Shown here piece after piece: positions 53,126-61,851 of a stretch of 64,000 nucleotides of DNA. A program made the translations under genes and the position numbers. Where the stretch lies: assembly GCF_007004065.1 (NCBI RefSeq), contig NZ_VFSV01000013.1, positions 1 to 64,000 of the forward strand. The letters are read 5' to 3'. Position 1 is the stretch's first letter. Each line of letters opens with the position of its first letter. Source of the stretch: Palleronia caenipelagi (GTDB taxonomy: Bacteria; Pseudomonadota; Alphaproteobacteria; Rhodobacterales; Rhodobacteraceae). The notes under the pieces were generated by a model. It ran no database searches. It worked only from the letters and a program-made list of their open reading frames with translations, and had not been told where the DNA came from.

Positions 53126-53341
53126 ATGTCTGAGAAAATTTTATTTACCGTTGGAAACGACAATGTGCCGCCGTTCCGGGATATTTGGGAATTCTACGAA
53201 ACCTGGCCACGAACGCGGGATCGGGTCGTTCATCTGGGCCAAAACGGGAACCTGTCTCCTGATGAGAGGCTCCTCATTCAGTGGATGATCCGCGTTATGG
53301 ATCGGGTCAGCCCGAGCGATCTTGATCAGCTTTGCGGGTGA
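53126..53341 (+). CDS. uncharacterised small protein 2
   Basis: A 71-residue paralogue of small protein 1. Key conserved residues are DIWEFYETW, R at about residue 30, NLSPDERLLIQWMI and VMDRVSPSDL. The N-terminus SEKILFTVGNDNVPPF is specific to this copy. ATG 53126 was preferred to an in-frame ATG at 53099 because AAGAGG lies seven bases upstream. It has its own direct-repeat promoter element and a terminator after it, so it is probably a separate transcription unit. Function unknown. Confidence 0.7.
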   Translation: MSEKILFTVGNDNVPPFRDIWEFYETWPRTRDRVVHLGQNGNLSPDERLLIQWMIRVMDRVSPSDLDQLCG

Positions 53342-53415
53342 TCTGCTGACGTCCCGCCCGTTGAAGAACGGTCGCGGACTGACCCGGCGGGTCCTCTCCC
53401 GCCTGCCGGGGTTCT

Positions 53416-53446
53416 CGGGCGGCGCGATCTGAGCGCCGCCCGCTTT
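53416..53446 (+). terminator. rho-independent terminator
   Basis: CGGGCGGCGC and GCGCCGCCCG form a perfect 10-bp stem followed by CTTTT, after small protein 2 and before the converging Sua5 gene. Confidence 0.8.
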
Positions 53447-54403
53447 TCAGGCAGAGAGATCTTCGCGCGGGGCCGCAGCGCGGCGTAGACGGTCATTGAT
53501 CGCGCGGCCAATCCCGGTGTCCGGAATGGGAGCGATCGCAATTTTGTCCGCGCCCCGCCGATCAAGCTCTTGCAGGGATTCAAAGAGACGGGCTGCGGCT
53601 TCGATCAAATCACCTCGATTCGAGAGGGTCAGATCGCCCTCAACTCGCCCAAACCCCAACAACGTCTCGCCGTCCCGAGGCTCCGTTGCGTTCAGCCGAA
53701 CGGTCCCCGCCGGAGCGTAGTGTGAGCTGAGCTGCCCCGGTGCGGTGGGAGTCGATGCGTTTGGAGCTGGCAGCACAGGCTGACCGAGCACCGCGGCGAT
53801 GTCTTCGTCGGTCAGTCCGCCCGGTCGCAAGAGGCGCGTGCCTTCCGGGACTGGTGCAAGGATTGTGGACTCAAGCCCGACATCACAGGCTCCGCCATCG
53901 AGAACGGCATCAATCCGACCGTTCAGGCTCGTCAGCACGTGGTCGGCACGGGTCGGACTGATCCGACCAGAGCGATTCGCCGAAGGGGCCGCGATGGGAC
54001 ATCCCGTGCGGGCGATCAGCTCTTGAGCCACCTCCTTGGCAGGTACACGAACGGCGAGCGTTGGCAGGCCTGCCTTAACAAGAGGCGCAATGCCAGCGGT
54101 CGGACGCAGAGGCAGCACCAGAGTCATCGGGCCGGGCCAGAATTTCTTGGCCAGTGTTCTCGCCGTCTCGGTCATCTCCACAAGATCCGCCGCCTGATCA
54201 AGATCTGCGCAGTGGACAATAAGGGGGTTGAAGGACGGGCGCCCCTTGGCAGCGTAGATGGCGGCCACCGCCTCGGCGTTGCGGGCATCGGCGCCGAGTC
54301 CGTAAACGGTCTCGGTGGGGAAAGCGACGAGCCGACCTTGCCGCAGCAGGTCGGCGGCCCGGTCCAACCCGGCAGGATCCGGTGCGAGGCGTTCTGTTTT
54401 CAT
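53447..54403 (-). CDS. L-threonylcarbamoyladenylate synthase (Sua5 type)
   Basis: A 318-residue Sua5/YciO/YrdC/YwlC family enzyme that makes threonylcarbamoyl-AMP for the t6A modification of tRNA. The YrdC domain covers about 1-205: VAFPTETVYGLGADA, KGRPSFNPLIVH, FWPGPMTLVL, PTLAVRVPA, APSANRSG and the STILAPV segment. The C-terminal Sua5 domain (SSHYAPAGTVRL onward) is present, so it is the long form. ATG 54403 was chosen; ATG 54409 would add two residues. It is divergent from the acyl-CoA dehydrogenase gene. Confidence 0.92.
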   Translation of the reverse strand: MKTERLAPDPAGLDRAADLLRQGRLVAFPTETVYGLGADARNAEAVAAIYAAKGRPSFNPLIVHCADLDQAADLVEMTETARTLAKKFWPGPMTLVLPLRPTAGIAPLVKAGLPTLAVRVPAKEVAQELIARTGCPIAAPSANRSGRISPTRADHVLTSLNGRIDAVLDGGACDVGLESTILAPVPEGTRLLRPGGLTDEDIAAVLGQPVLPAPNASTPTAPGQLSSHYAPAGTVRLNATEPRDGETLLGFGRVEGDLTLSNRGDLIEAAARLFESLQELDRRGADKIAIAPIPDTGIGRAINDRLRRAAAPREDLSA

Positions 54404-54514
54404 CACCATTCCATCGCTTGACGCAAATTGCGAAGTTGACGTTACGCCGCGTTTCAATTGCCCGCGCGTCTTGGCACGGTCATGTACAGGGTGTGAACCG
54501 AGGAGACCAGACAG

Positions 54515-56221
54515 ATGCCATACCGTGCCCCGCTGAAAGATTTCCGTTTTCTCTTCGACAAAGTTGTGGACATCTCGCAGGTCTCGGCCACCGAGCGCTA
54601 CGCCGAGGCGACGCCGGAACTGGTTGAGCAGATTCTGGGCGAAGCAGGGCGTCTGTGCGAAGAAGTGATCGCGCCCTTGCAGCGGGCTGGTGACCTGCAC
54701 CCGGCCAAGCTGGAAAACGGTGTCGTGCGGACTTCGCCGGGTTTTGCTGACGGGTTCAAGGCGATTGCCGAGGGCGGCTGGGTCGGCATGTCCGCCGATC
54801 CTGACTATGGCGGCATGGGCTTGCCGATGACGGTGACCACCGCCGTGAACGAAATGATGTCATCGGCCTGCATCGCGCTGCAGCTCTGCCCACTTCTCAG
54901 CCAGGGCCAGATCGAGGCGCTGGAGCATCACGCCAGCGATGCGATCAAGGATCTCTACCTGCCCAAGCTCACCAGCGGTGAGTGGACCGGCACCATGAAC
55001 CTGACTGAGCCGCAGGCCGGGTCTGACGTGGGGGCGCTGAAGACCAAAGCCGAGCCCAACGGCGATGGCACCTATGCGATCTCTGGTCAGAAGATCTACA
55101 TCACCTGGGGCGATGGCGATTTCATTGAGAACGTTGTGCATCTGGTGCTCGCCCGGTTGCCCGGCGCGCCAGAGGGAACAAAGGGGATCAGCCTCTTTGT
55201 TGTGCCGAAATTCATCCCCAATGAAGACGGCTCCCTCGGGGATCGCAACGATCTGCGGGTTGTAAGCCTGGAGCACAAGATGGGCATCCACGGCTCGCCG
55301 ACCGCTGTCATGCAGTATGACCGTGCCACTGGCTGGCTCGTGGGCGAGGAAAACAAGGGCATGGCCGCCATGTTCACCATGATGAACAACGCCCGTCTGG
55401 GAGTCGGTGTGCAGGGTGTCGGCGTGGCGGAGGCCGCCTATCAGCACGCGCTAGCCTATGCCATGGACCGCGTGCAGGGCAAGGCGGACGGCACTGGCAC
55501 CATCGTCGAGCACCCTGACGTGCGCCGCATGTTGACCACCATGAAGGCCGATATCTACGCGGCCCGGGCCATCGCGCTTTATAACGCAATTTCCATCGAT
55601 ATGGCCGAGGCCACCGGTGATGCGGGCTGGAAAGCGCGGGCAGGGCTTCTGACCCCGATCACCAAGGCCTTCGGCTCTGATGTGGGCGTCGCCGTCTCGC
55701 AGGAAGGTCTGCAAGTCCATGGGGGCATGGGCTTTATCGAAGAGACGGGTGCGGCCCAATATGCCCGCGATGCGCGTATCACCACCATCTACGAAGGCAC
55801 CAACGGCATCCAGTCCATGGACCTTGTGGCGCGGAAGATGATGGATGGGGGCGAGGAAGCCTACCGGATGATCGAAGAGATGGAAGAGTCCGCCGAGGCT
55901 GCCCGGGCCAGACTCCCCGAGCTTGCTGGCGACGTCTGGAGCGCCGCCGAAGCGTTGCGCGAAGCTACCGAATGGCTGGTGGCGCAGCAGGACCTTCAGG
56001 ACCGCTTTGCCGGGTCCGTGCCCTATTTGCGGGCCTTTGCTCGTGTGCTGGGCGGCTTTGCCCATCTGAAATCGGCACTGGTCGGCGACGACAGCCACAA
56101 GGCGCTGGCGCGGTTCTACATCAAGCGTCTCCTGCCGGAGCACGTGTCCCTGCTGGCGCATATGCGCGAGGGGGCCGAGGGGCTCTATGACATCAGCCTC
56201 GACGATCTGTCGGCGGCCTGA
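54515..56221 (+). CDS. acyl-CoA dehydrogenase, DmdC-like
   Basis: A 568-residue flavoprotein of the acyl-CoA dehydrogenase family with the extra C-terminal domain. Key segments: MNLTEPQAGSDVGALKTKAE, YITWGDGDF, GIHGSPTAVM, NNARLGVGVQGVGVAEAAYQ and QVHGGMGFIEETGAAQYARD, then YEGTNGIQSMDLVARKM with the catalytic Glu region. The length, the N-terminus YRAPLKDFRFLFDKVV and overall pattern resemble DmdC, the 3-methylmercaptopropionyl-CoA dehydrogenase of DMSP demethylation in roseobacters; paralogues acting on ordinary fatty acyl-CoAs are equally similar. An MBL-fold gene follows closely. Confidence 0.88.
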   Translation: MPYRAPLKDFRFLFDKVVDISQVSATERYAEATPELVEQILGEAGRLCEEVIAPLQRAGDLHPAKLENGVVRTSPGFADGFKAIAEGGWVGMSADPDYGGMGLPMTVTTAVNEMMSSACIALQLCPLLSQGQIEALEHHASDAIKDLYLPKLTSGEWTGTMNLTEPQAGSDVGALKTKAEPNGDGTYAISGQKIYITWGDGDFIENVVHLVLARLPGAPEGTKGISLFVVPKFIPNEDGSLGDRNDLRVVSLEHKMGIHGSPTAVMQYDRATGWLVGEENKGMAAMFTMMNNARLGVGVQGVGVAEAAYQHALAYAMDRVQGKADGTGTIVEHPDVRRMLTTMKADIYAARAIALYNAISIDMAEATGDAGWKARAGLLTPITKAFGSDVGVAVSQEGLQVHGGMGFIEETGAAQYARDARITTIYEGTNGIQSMDLVARKMMDGGEEAYRMIEEMEESAEAARARLPELAGDVWSAAEALREATEWLVAQQDLQDRFAGSVPYLRAFARVLGGFAHLKSALVGDDSHKALARFYIKRLLPEHVSLLAHMREGAEGLYDISLDDLSAA

Positions 56222-56254
56222 TCGCGGGTGGCCGATGATGTGGCAGGACGCCGT

Positions 56255-57274
56255 ATGACGGGCGGGATCAGCTATCCCTGGGATAGCCCGCCCGAGTTTG
56301 GCGTCCCGGTGCAGGTCGCCGAAGGGATCGAGTGGGTGCGCATTCCGCTGCCGATGAAGCTCGACCACGTGAATTGCTACCTTCTCGATGGGCCGGACGG
56401 CGTGACGCTCATCGACACGGGCCTGAATACTCGCAAAACACGAGACATCTGGAGCAATGTGCTGGGAGACCGGCAGGTGCAAAAGGTGCTGATCACCCAT
56501 CACCATCCCGACCATGTGGGGCTGGCGGGGTGGTTCCAGACCGAGTTCGGGGCAGAGCTTCTGTCTTCGCGCACCTCATGGCTGATGACCCGGATGCTGC
56601 AACTCGACGAGCAGCCGTTGCCCGTCCCCGAGACGCTGGCCTTTTGGCGGGCGGCGGGGATGGATGCGGAGATTTACGCTGAACGCCTGACCGAGCGTCC
56701 GTTGAACTATTGCGACGCCGTCTGGCCGCTTCCGCTCGGCTACAGACGGGTGGTGGACGGTTCGGTTCTGGAATTGGGGTCGCGTCGCTGGCGGGTGCGC
56801 TTTGGTGCCGGACACGCGCCAGACCACATCACGTTGTGGGAAGAAGGCGGCGATCTGGTGATCGGAGGCGACCAGATCCTTGCCTCGATCTCGCCCAATC
56901 TGGGTGTCTACCCGACCGAGCCCGAGGCCGATCCCGTGGGCGACTGGATTATGGCCTGTGAAAAGCTCCTGCTCCCGGCCGAGGATCGCCATCTGGTGCT
57001 GCCGGGACACAAGTTGCCGTTTACCGGTCTACCGTTTCGCCTGCGCCAACTCATCGACAATCACCACAGCGCTCTGGAGCGTCTGCACGGAGCGCTGGCC
57101 GAGCCACTTACAGCGGGCCAGTGTTTCGGCGTTCTTTATGGCCGTCGCATCGGCAAGGGCGAATATGGTCTCGCGCTGGTCGAAGCGCTGGGTCATTGCC
57201 TGCATCTGATGCATGAGGGGCGGGCCACGCGCGAGATTACCGAAGACGGCCTGTGGCTCTTCCGCGCCGCTTGA
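56255..57274 (+). CDS. MBL-fold metallo-hydrolase
   Basis: A 339-residue metallo-beta-lactamase fold hydrolase. The metal motif is ITHHHPDHVGLAGW (HxHxDH), with further ligands in FGAGHAPDHITLW and IGGDQIL and a final His in LVLPGHKLPF. ATG 56255 has AGGA six bases upstream and was chosen over a GTG at 56228 with no RBS. It is 33 bp behind the acyl-CoA dehydrogenase on the same strand. The C-terminal winged-helix-like part (LIDNHHSALERLHGAL) is found in a group of MBL hydrolases of unknown substrate. Confidence 0.85.
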   Translation: MTGGISYPWDSPPEFGVPVQVAEGIEWVRIPLPMKLDHVNCYLLDGPDGVTLIDTGLNTRKTRDIWSNVLGDRQVQKVLITHHHPDHVGLAGWFQTEFGAELLSSRTSWLMTRMLQLDEQPLPVPETLAFWRAAGMDAEIYAERLTERPLNYCDAVWPLPLGYRRVVDGSVLELGSRRWRVRFGAGHAPDHITLWEEGGDLVIGGDQILASISPNLGVYPTEPEADPVGDWIMACEKLLLPAEDRHLVLPGHKLPFTGLPFRLRQLIDNHHSALERLHGALAEPLTAGQCFGVLYGRRIGKGEYGLALVEALGHCLHLMHEGRATREITEDGLWLFRAA

Positions 57275-57358
57275 GCGAGTAGCGGCACAGAGGGTCATGA
57301 CAGTGGCGCCGGGATCGGCTATCAGCCCTGCAAACAACCGCTACTCTGGAGCATTCCC

Positions 57359-57493
57359 ATGGCCAAGCACTCTCACGGCTCGATGGATATCGAAGTTCAG
57401 GAAAAGACCTTTGACGGGTTCGTCAGCATTGTCGCGAAATCGGCGGCCTTCATCGTCGTCTTCCTGATCTTTCTCGCGATCGTGAACGGCTGA
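57359..57493 (+). CDS. aa3-type cytochrome c oxidase subunit IV
   Basis: A 44-residue single-helix membrane protein: a short polar N-terminus with MDIEVQEKTFDGFV and one transmembrane segment (AAFIVVFLIFLAIVNG). It matches the tiny subunit IV of alphaproteobacterial aa3 oxidases, which has no counterpart in mitochondria and is not essential for activity. The other oxidase genes lie outside the window. It is followed after five bases by a lipoprotein gene. Confidence 0.85.
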   Translation: MAKHSHGSMDIEVQEKTFDGFVSIVAKSAAFIVVFLIFLAIVNG

Positions 57494-57497
57494 TCCT

Positions 57498-58115
57498 ATG
57501 CTGCGACGCGTGTTTCTTGCCCTCGCCGCGAGCGTGGTCCTTGCCGGTTGTGCCAATGAGAGTCCGCCTGATGCTTCGCCCGTCGAGGTTATGCGGCGTG
57601 CCTATGTGCCGGACGGGCCTGCGGAGCTGACGCTCTACACGGTGCGCTCGGTCAAGCATAATGACGGCGCGCATACGGCGCTGCTGATCAGCGGCAGCCA
57701 AACGGTGCTTTGGGATCCGTCGGGCTCATTTGAACATCCTGCGGTGCCCGAAGTGGACGACGTGCTCTACGGCATGACCCCCCGGATGCAGCTGGTCTAC
57801 GTGGATTATCACGTGCGACCCGAGTATTACGTGATGGAGCAGAAGCTGACCGTGGACCGTGCCACGGCGGACCGTCTGATCGCCTTGGCGGAGGCCCGCG
57901 GTGCGGCGCCGAAATCGACCTGTGCCCGCAGCACCAGCACGATTCTGCGTGAGGCTGGCCTACCCGTGCGGGCCACCTGGTTCCCCGAAGGCGTTCAGGC
58001 TCAGTTCGGCAAGATTCCCGGCGCTACGACACGCAAAGTTGACATGTCGAATGTCGATACAAGCCACGGTGTCCTCTACGGCCATAATGGCGTGCCGAAC
58101 CCGCCGGGCACCTAA
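57498..58115 (+). CDS. lipoprotein, possible permuted papain-like fold
   Basis: A 205-residue lipoprotein with signal peptide and lipobox (VVLAGC, Cys about residue 18). It contains a His in NDGAHTALLISG, followed about 85 residues later by a Cys in APKSTCARSTSTIL; His before Cys is the order in circularly permuted NlpC/P60 (YiiX/YaeF-like) proteins, so a hydrolase-like fold is suggested but not shown. It starts five bases after the oxidase subunit IV gene and ends at a strong hairpin. Its role is unknown. Confidence 0.6.
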   Translation: MLRRVFLALAASVVLAGCANESPPDASPVEVMRRAYVPDGPAELTLYTVRSVKHNDGAHTALLISGSQTVLWDPSGSFEHPAVPEVDDVLYGMTPRMQLVYVDYHVRPEYYVMEQKLTVDRATADRLIALAEARGAAPKSTCARSTSTILREAGLPVRATWFPEGVQAQFGKIPGATTRKVDMSNVDTSHGVLYGHNGVPNPPGT

Positions 58116-58137
58116 GACGCATTTCACTGGCATGAAA

Positions 58138-58167
58138 AAGGCCCCGGACCATCGGTTCCGGGGCCTT
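58138..58167. terminator. bidirectional terminator
   Basis: AAGGCCCCGGA and TCCGGGGCCTT form a perfect 11-bp stem with a short loop, preceded by AAAA and followed by CTT, between converging genes. Confidence 0.85.
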
Positions 58168-58192
58168 CTTGGCTGAAGGGGTTGGGAGGCTA

Positions 58193-59518
58193 TCAGGCCT
58201 CCGTGCCCATGGGGCTGCGGCCGATGCTGGAATAGGCGGCAAAGCCTGCCTTCTCCGCCTCGGACACGCTGTAGACGTTGCGCAGATCGGCCAGTTTCGC
58301 CGTCCGCATCTTTGCTGCGACCCCCGACAGGTCCAACGCGCGGAACTCGTTCCACTCGGTCAGAATCACCAGCAGATCAGAGCCTTCGGAGGCCTCATAG
58401 GGATCGTCGTGCCACTGAACGCCGGGCAGGAGCGCCTCGCCTTCGTGACGGCCCTGCGGATCGACCACGCGCACCTCGGCCCCGCCGCCAACCAGCGCGG
58501 GCACAATGGTCAGCGACGGCGCATCGCGCATGTCATCGGTGTTCGGCTTGAAGGTTACGCCGAGGACAGTGATGACTTTCTTATTGAAGCTGCCACCGCA
58601 AAGGTCGCGCAGCTTATCAATCATCCTGTTCTTGGCTTTCTCGTTCACCTCGATCACGGTTTCGGTGATCCGCATGGGGCTGGCATATTCCTGACCAATA
58701 CGGGCCAGCGCCTTGGTGTCCTTGGGGAAACAGGAGCCGCCATAGCCAGGGCCCGCATGCAGGAAGCGCGCGCCGATCCGGTTGTCGAGGCCCATACCTT
58801 TGGAGACCTGCTTCACATCCGCGCCGACCTTTTCGCACAGGGCAGCGATTTCGTTGATGAAGGTGATCTTCGTCGCGAGGAAAGCATTGGCGGCATACTT
58901 GATCATCTCAGCCGATTCGAGATCGGTGAAGACGATGGGGAATTCGCGCAGGAACAGCGGGCGGTAGATCTCGCCCATGACGTCCTGAGCATGCTCGGAT
59001 TCGACGCCCACAACGACCCGGTCAGGCCGCATGAAATCGTCGATCGCCGCACCTTCGCGCAGGAATTCGGGGTTCGAGGCCACGTCGAAATTCAGATCCG
59101 GGTTGGCGGTGCGGACCACTTCGGCGACTTTGCGGTTGGTGCCCACGGGAACGGTGGATTTCGTCACGATCACCACACCGTCCTCGGCGGCTCGCGCGAC
59201 CTCTTCGGCGGCGGCCATCACGTAGGTCAGGTCTGCATGGCCGTCGCCGCGCCGGGTGGGGGTGCCCACGGCGATGAACACGGCCTGCGTGTCCTTCAGC
59301 GCCTCGGCGAGATTCGTGGTAAAGGTCAGCCGACCGCCCTGTACATTTCGCTCGATCAGCGCGTCGAGACCAGGCTCGTAAATCGGTACTTCGCCGTTCT
59401 CAAGCCGCTCGATCTTCGACGTATCCTTGTCGACGCAGACCACCTCGTGACCGAAATCCGAGAAGCACACGCCGGAGACGAGGCCCACATATCCGGTCCC
59501 GATCATCGCAATTTTCAT
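58193..59518 (-). CDS. UDP-glucose 6-dehydrogenase
   Basis: A 441-residue NAD-dependent UDP-glucose dehydrogenase that makes UDP-glucuronate for polysaccharides. The Rossmann start IAMIGTGYVGLVSG, the segments KSTVPVGTN and SNPEFLREGAAIDDF, and the catalytic Cys in GPGYGGSCFPKDTKAL are all present, along with VLGVTFKPNTDDMRD. Start ATG 59518 fits the family; the upstream frame looks non-coding. It is a single gene with a terminator downstream and is divergent from a DUF2793 gene. Confidence 0.95.
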   Translation of the reverse strand: MKIAMIGTGYVGLVSGVCFSDFGHEVVCVDKDTSKIERLENGEVPIYEPGLDALIERNVQGGRLTFTTNLAEALKDTQAVFIAVGTPTRRGDGHADLTYVMAAAEEVARAAEDGVVIVTKSTVPVGTNRKVAEVVRTANPDLNFDVASNPEFLREGAAIDDFMRPDRVVVGVESEHAQDVMGEIYRPLFLREFPIVFTDLESAEMIKYAANAFLATKITFINEIAALCEKVGADVKQVSKGMGLDNRIGARFLHAGPGYGGSCFPKDTKALARIGQEYASPMRITETVIEVNEKAKNRMIDKLRDLCGGSFNKKVITVLGVTFKPNTDDMRDAPSLTIVPALVGGGAEVRVVDPQGRHEGEALLPGVQWHDDPYEASEGSDLLVILTEWNEFRALDLSGVAAKMRTAKLADLRNVYSVSEAEKAGFAAYSSIGRSPMGTEA

Positions 59519-59694
59519 AAGTCCAATCCTCTGCAAAAGAGTTTGCCCGGTTAAAGGGTGCTGGCTTGCGTGTGTCAACGCCAGCGGGGGCAGGACGGCT
59601 ATGTCGCGCGCGAAAAGCTGCGTACGGTGGGGCAAGGATGCCTCAACCATGGCGACAGATGCTGACCCCGTCCCTTCCAGACCACGAGGCGTTC

Positions 59695-60756
59695 ATGTCC
59701 GACCTGTCCCCGATTCTCCAATTGCCGCTCCTGATGCCGTCCCAGGCGCAGAAGCATGTGACGCATAACGAAGCGCTGGTGCGTCTGGACGTGTTGGTGC
59801 AGCTCGTAGTCGAAGGGTTCGATGCGCCCGCTCCGCCAAGCATACCCGCCGAAGGCGAAGTGCACGTGGTCGGCGCCGGGGCCGGTGGCGACTGGACCGG
59901 GCAGGACGGTGCCGTCGCGGCCTTTACGGGCGGTGGCTGGTTGTTCCTGCCGCCGTGCGATGGGTGGCTGGCCATTGAGCGGGGAACCGGCGCCCTTCGT
60001 GTGTTTCAGGGTGGAGCATGGGCTGCGCCCGCGTTGGGCAATCTTCCGATGCTGGGGATCAACGCGAGCGCCGACACGAGCAACCGCCTGACCGTCGCTG
60101 CGGATGCGACGCTTCTGACCCATTCCGGGAGCGACCACCGGCTGAAGGTCAATAAGGCCGGCACGTCGAACACGGCAGTACTCCTCTTCCAATCCGACTG
60201 GTCGGGCAGGGCGGAGATGGGGCTGGCCGGGGAGGACGCCTGGTCGATCAAGGTCTCCGCCGACGGCAGCGTCTGGCAAACGGCCTTGCGCGTCGATCCC
60301 GCCAGCGCCCATATAACGGGTGAAGCGGTGCAGGCGGCGCCTGATGACATCACCCCGGGTCGCCTGATGCGGGCCGATTTCGGCTATGGGCCCGGCAATC
60401 TCATCGGGAGCGTCTCCCAGAGCGGCGGTCTTCCGACAGGTGCGGTGATTGAGGCAGGCGCGGGCTATGTGCGTTGGGCCGATGGAACACAGATCTGTAC
60501 CGGGAGCTTTGCCGAGACTGGGTTGTCCCTGTCGACGGCCAGCGCGGGGGGCTTTGCCGGGACCGGGATACAGGTGGACTTTGGCACCGCCTTTACAGTC
60601 CCGCCTGTAGTGTCGCTCGATCTGCCGGGCAGCGCGCCTGCTTTGGCCAAGGGCGCGGATGTCACCGCCAGCGGTATGGCGCCGGTCCTCTGGTCCGCCC
60701 AGTCCGGCACAGTGGATTTGAGCGGGCGCTATCTGGCTGTGGGTCGTTGGTTCTGA
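59695..60756 (+). CDS. DUF2793-domain protein
   Basis: A 353-residue protein with an N-terminal DUF2793 domain (about 1-85): SPILQLPLLMPSQAQKHVTHNEAL, then GWLFLPPCDGWLAIERGTGALRVF. The C-terminal half is Gly/Ala/Thr-rich and looks like a beta-rich fibre or receptor-binding region. DUF2793 proteins are often found near phage or gene-transfer-agent tail genes, but no other phage genes are here, so it may be a stray tail-fibre-type protein. ATG 59695 has ACGAGG upstream. It converges on azlD with five bases between stops. Confidence 0.75.
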   Translation: MSDLSPILQLPLLMPSQAQKHVTHNEALVRLDVLVQLVVEGFDAPAPPSIPAEGEVHVVGAGAGGDWTGQDGAVAAFTGGGWLFLPPCDGWLAIERGTGALRVFQGGAWAAPALGNLPMLGINASADTSNRLTVAADATLLTHSGSDHRLKVNKAGTSNTAVLLFQSDWSGRAEMGLAGEDAWSIKVSADGSVWQTALRVDPASAHITGEAVQAAPDDITPGRLMRADFGYGPGNLIGSVSQSGGLPTGAVIEAGAGYVRWADGTQICTGSFAETGLSLSTASAGGFAGTGIQVDFGTAFTVPPVVSLDLPGSAPALAKGADVTASGMAPVLWSAQSGTVDLSGRYLAVGRWF

Positions 60757-60760
60757 TGGC

Positions 60761-61090
60761 TCATCCCAGCAGCCACAACAGCCCGTAAAGCGTCGCCGCC
60801 CCGGCAAGGATCGCCCAGAGAACCGAGCGCGTCAGGACGCCGACCGCAAGCGTTGCCACGGCGGCGGCGAGGCGCGCGGGGTCGGGCGTGCCACCGGTTG
60901 CGGCGGGTGACATAACCAGCGGGGCCACCAACCCTGGGAACACCGCCACAGGCGTGTAGCGCAGCAGTTTCAGCACGAAAGGCGGCAGGGGCCGGTCGCC
61001 GATCAGCCCCAGAAACGAAAAGCGCATGAGGAACGTGCCCACCCCAAGCGCCACGATGATCCCCCAGATCTGTCCGTCGGAAAAGCTCAT
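60761..61090 (-). CDS. azlD: AzlD-family branched-chain amino acid transport protein
   Basis: A 109-residue, four-helix membrane protein of the AzlD family (GIIVALGVGTFLMRFSFLG, LKLLRYTPVAVFPGL). It is the small partner of AzlC in export of branched-chain amino acids. Its ATG overlaps the azlC stop by four bases (ATGA). Confidence 0.88.
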   Translation of the reverse strand: MSFSDGQIWGIIVALGVGTFLMRFSFLGLIGDRPLPPFVLKLLRYTPVAVFPGLVAPLVMSPAATGGTPDPARLAAAVATLAVGVLTRSVLWAILAGAATLYGLLWLLG

Positions 61091-61791
61091 GCCCGTCGCT
61101 CCTGCCAGGTTTCCACCGCCGCGCCTGTCAGCAGCGCGCAGAGGGCGGCGATCAAGAGGCCGATCCCTGTGGGCAGCCCCGCCAAGACTACTGCCATCAC
61201 CGCCGAGACCATCGCCGCCGCCACATGGGGCAGGGTTCTCAGCGCCGGTCCGAGCATGGCGAGGAAGGTGATCGGCAGCGCGAAGTCGAGCGCCATGGCC
61301 TCGGGCACCTGCGCCCCCAGCGCCGCCCCCGCCCAGGTGGTGCCGTACCAGACCGGCACCAGCGGCGCCGCCACGCCGAAGAAGAAGGCGATCCGGGCGG
61401 GCAGGGGCTCTGTGCGTTCCTGATAGCGCAGGATCGAAGCCGCATAGACCTGATCGACGCTCAGATAGGCCGCCAGCGCCCTTTGCCAGAGCGGCGCGGC
61501 CCCCAGATAGGGCACAAGGCTCGCGGAATACATCGCCATGCGCAGGTTCACCGTCAGGGCCGCCGCGAGGATCAGGATCACCGGCGCGTTCTCGGTCATC
61601 AGTTGCACTGCGGTGAACTGCGCCGCCCCCGCGATCACCAGAAAACTGAACCCCATAACCTGCGCGACGTTCAGCCCGGCCTCGGACCCGACGACGCCGA
61701 ACAATAGGCCGAAAGGCGCGATTACCAGCAAAAATGGCAGCCCTTGCAGAAAGCCGTCCCGAAAGGCCGATTTCGTGGTGGAGGTGCTCAT
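61087..61791 (-). CDS. azlC: AzlC-family branched-chain amino acid exporter
   Basis: A 234-residue membrane protein of the AzlC family with about seven helices. Typical are the N-terminal FRDGFLQGLPFLLVIAPFG, GFSFLVIAGAAQFTAVQLM and TVNLRMAMYSASLVPYLG. With AzlD it forms a low-affinity exporter of branched-chain amino acids or analogues. It is divergent from fdhD with about 60 bp between. Confidence 0.9.
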   Translation of the reverse strand: MSTSTTKSAFRDGFLQGLPFLLVIAPFGLLFGVVGSEAGLNVAQVMGFSFLVIAGAAQFTAVQLMTENAPVILILAAALTVNLRMAMYSASLVPYLGAAPLWQRALAAYLSVDQVYAASILRYQERTEPLPARIAFFFGVAAPLVPVWYGTTWAGAALGAQVPEAMALDFALPITFLAMLGPALRTLPHVAAAMVSAVMAVVLAGLPTGIGLLIAALCALLTGAAVETWQERRA

Positions 61792-61851
61792 CGCGGCGTC
61801 CTATTCTCTGGCGAACCGCGCTTCTGTGCACCGGGGAAAGGGCAAGTTCAA

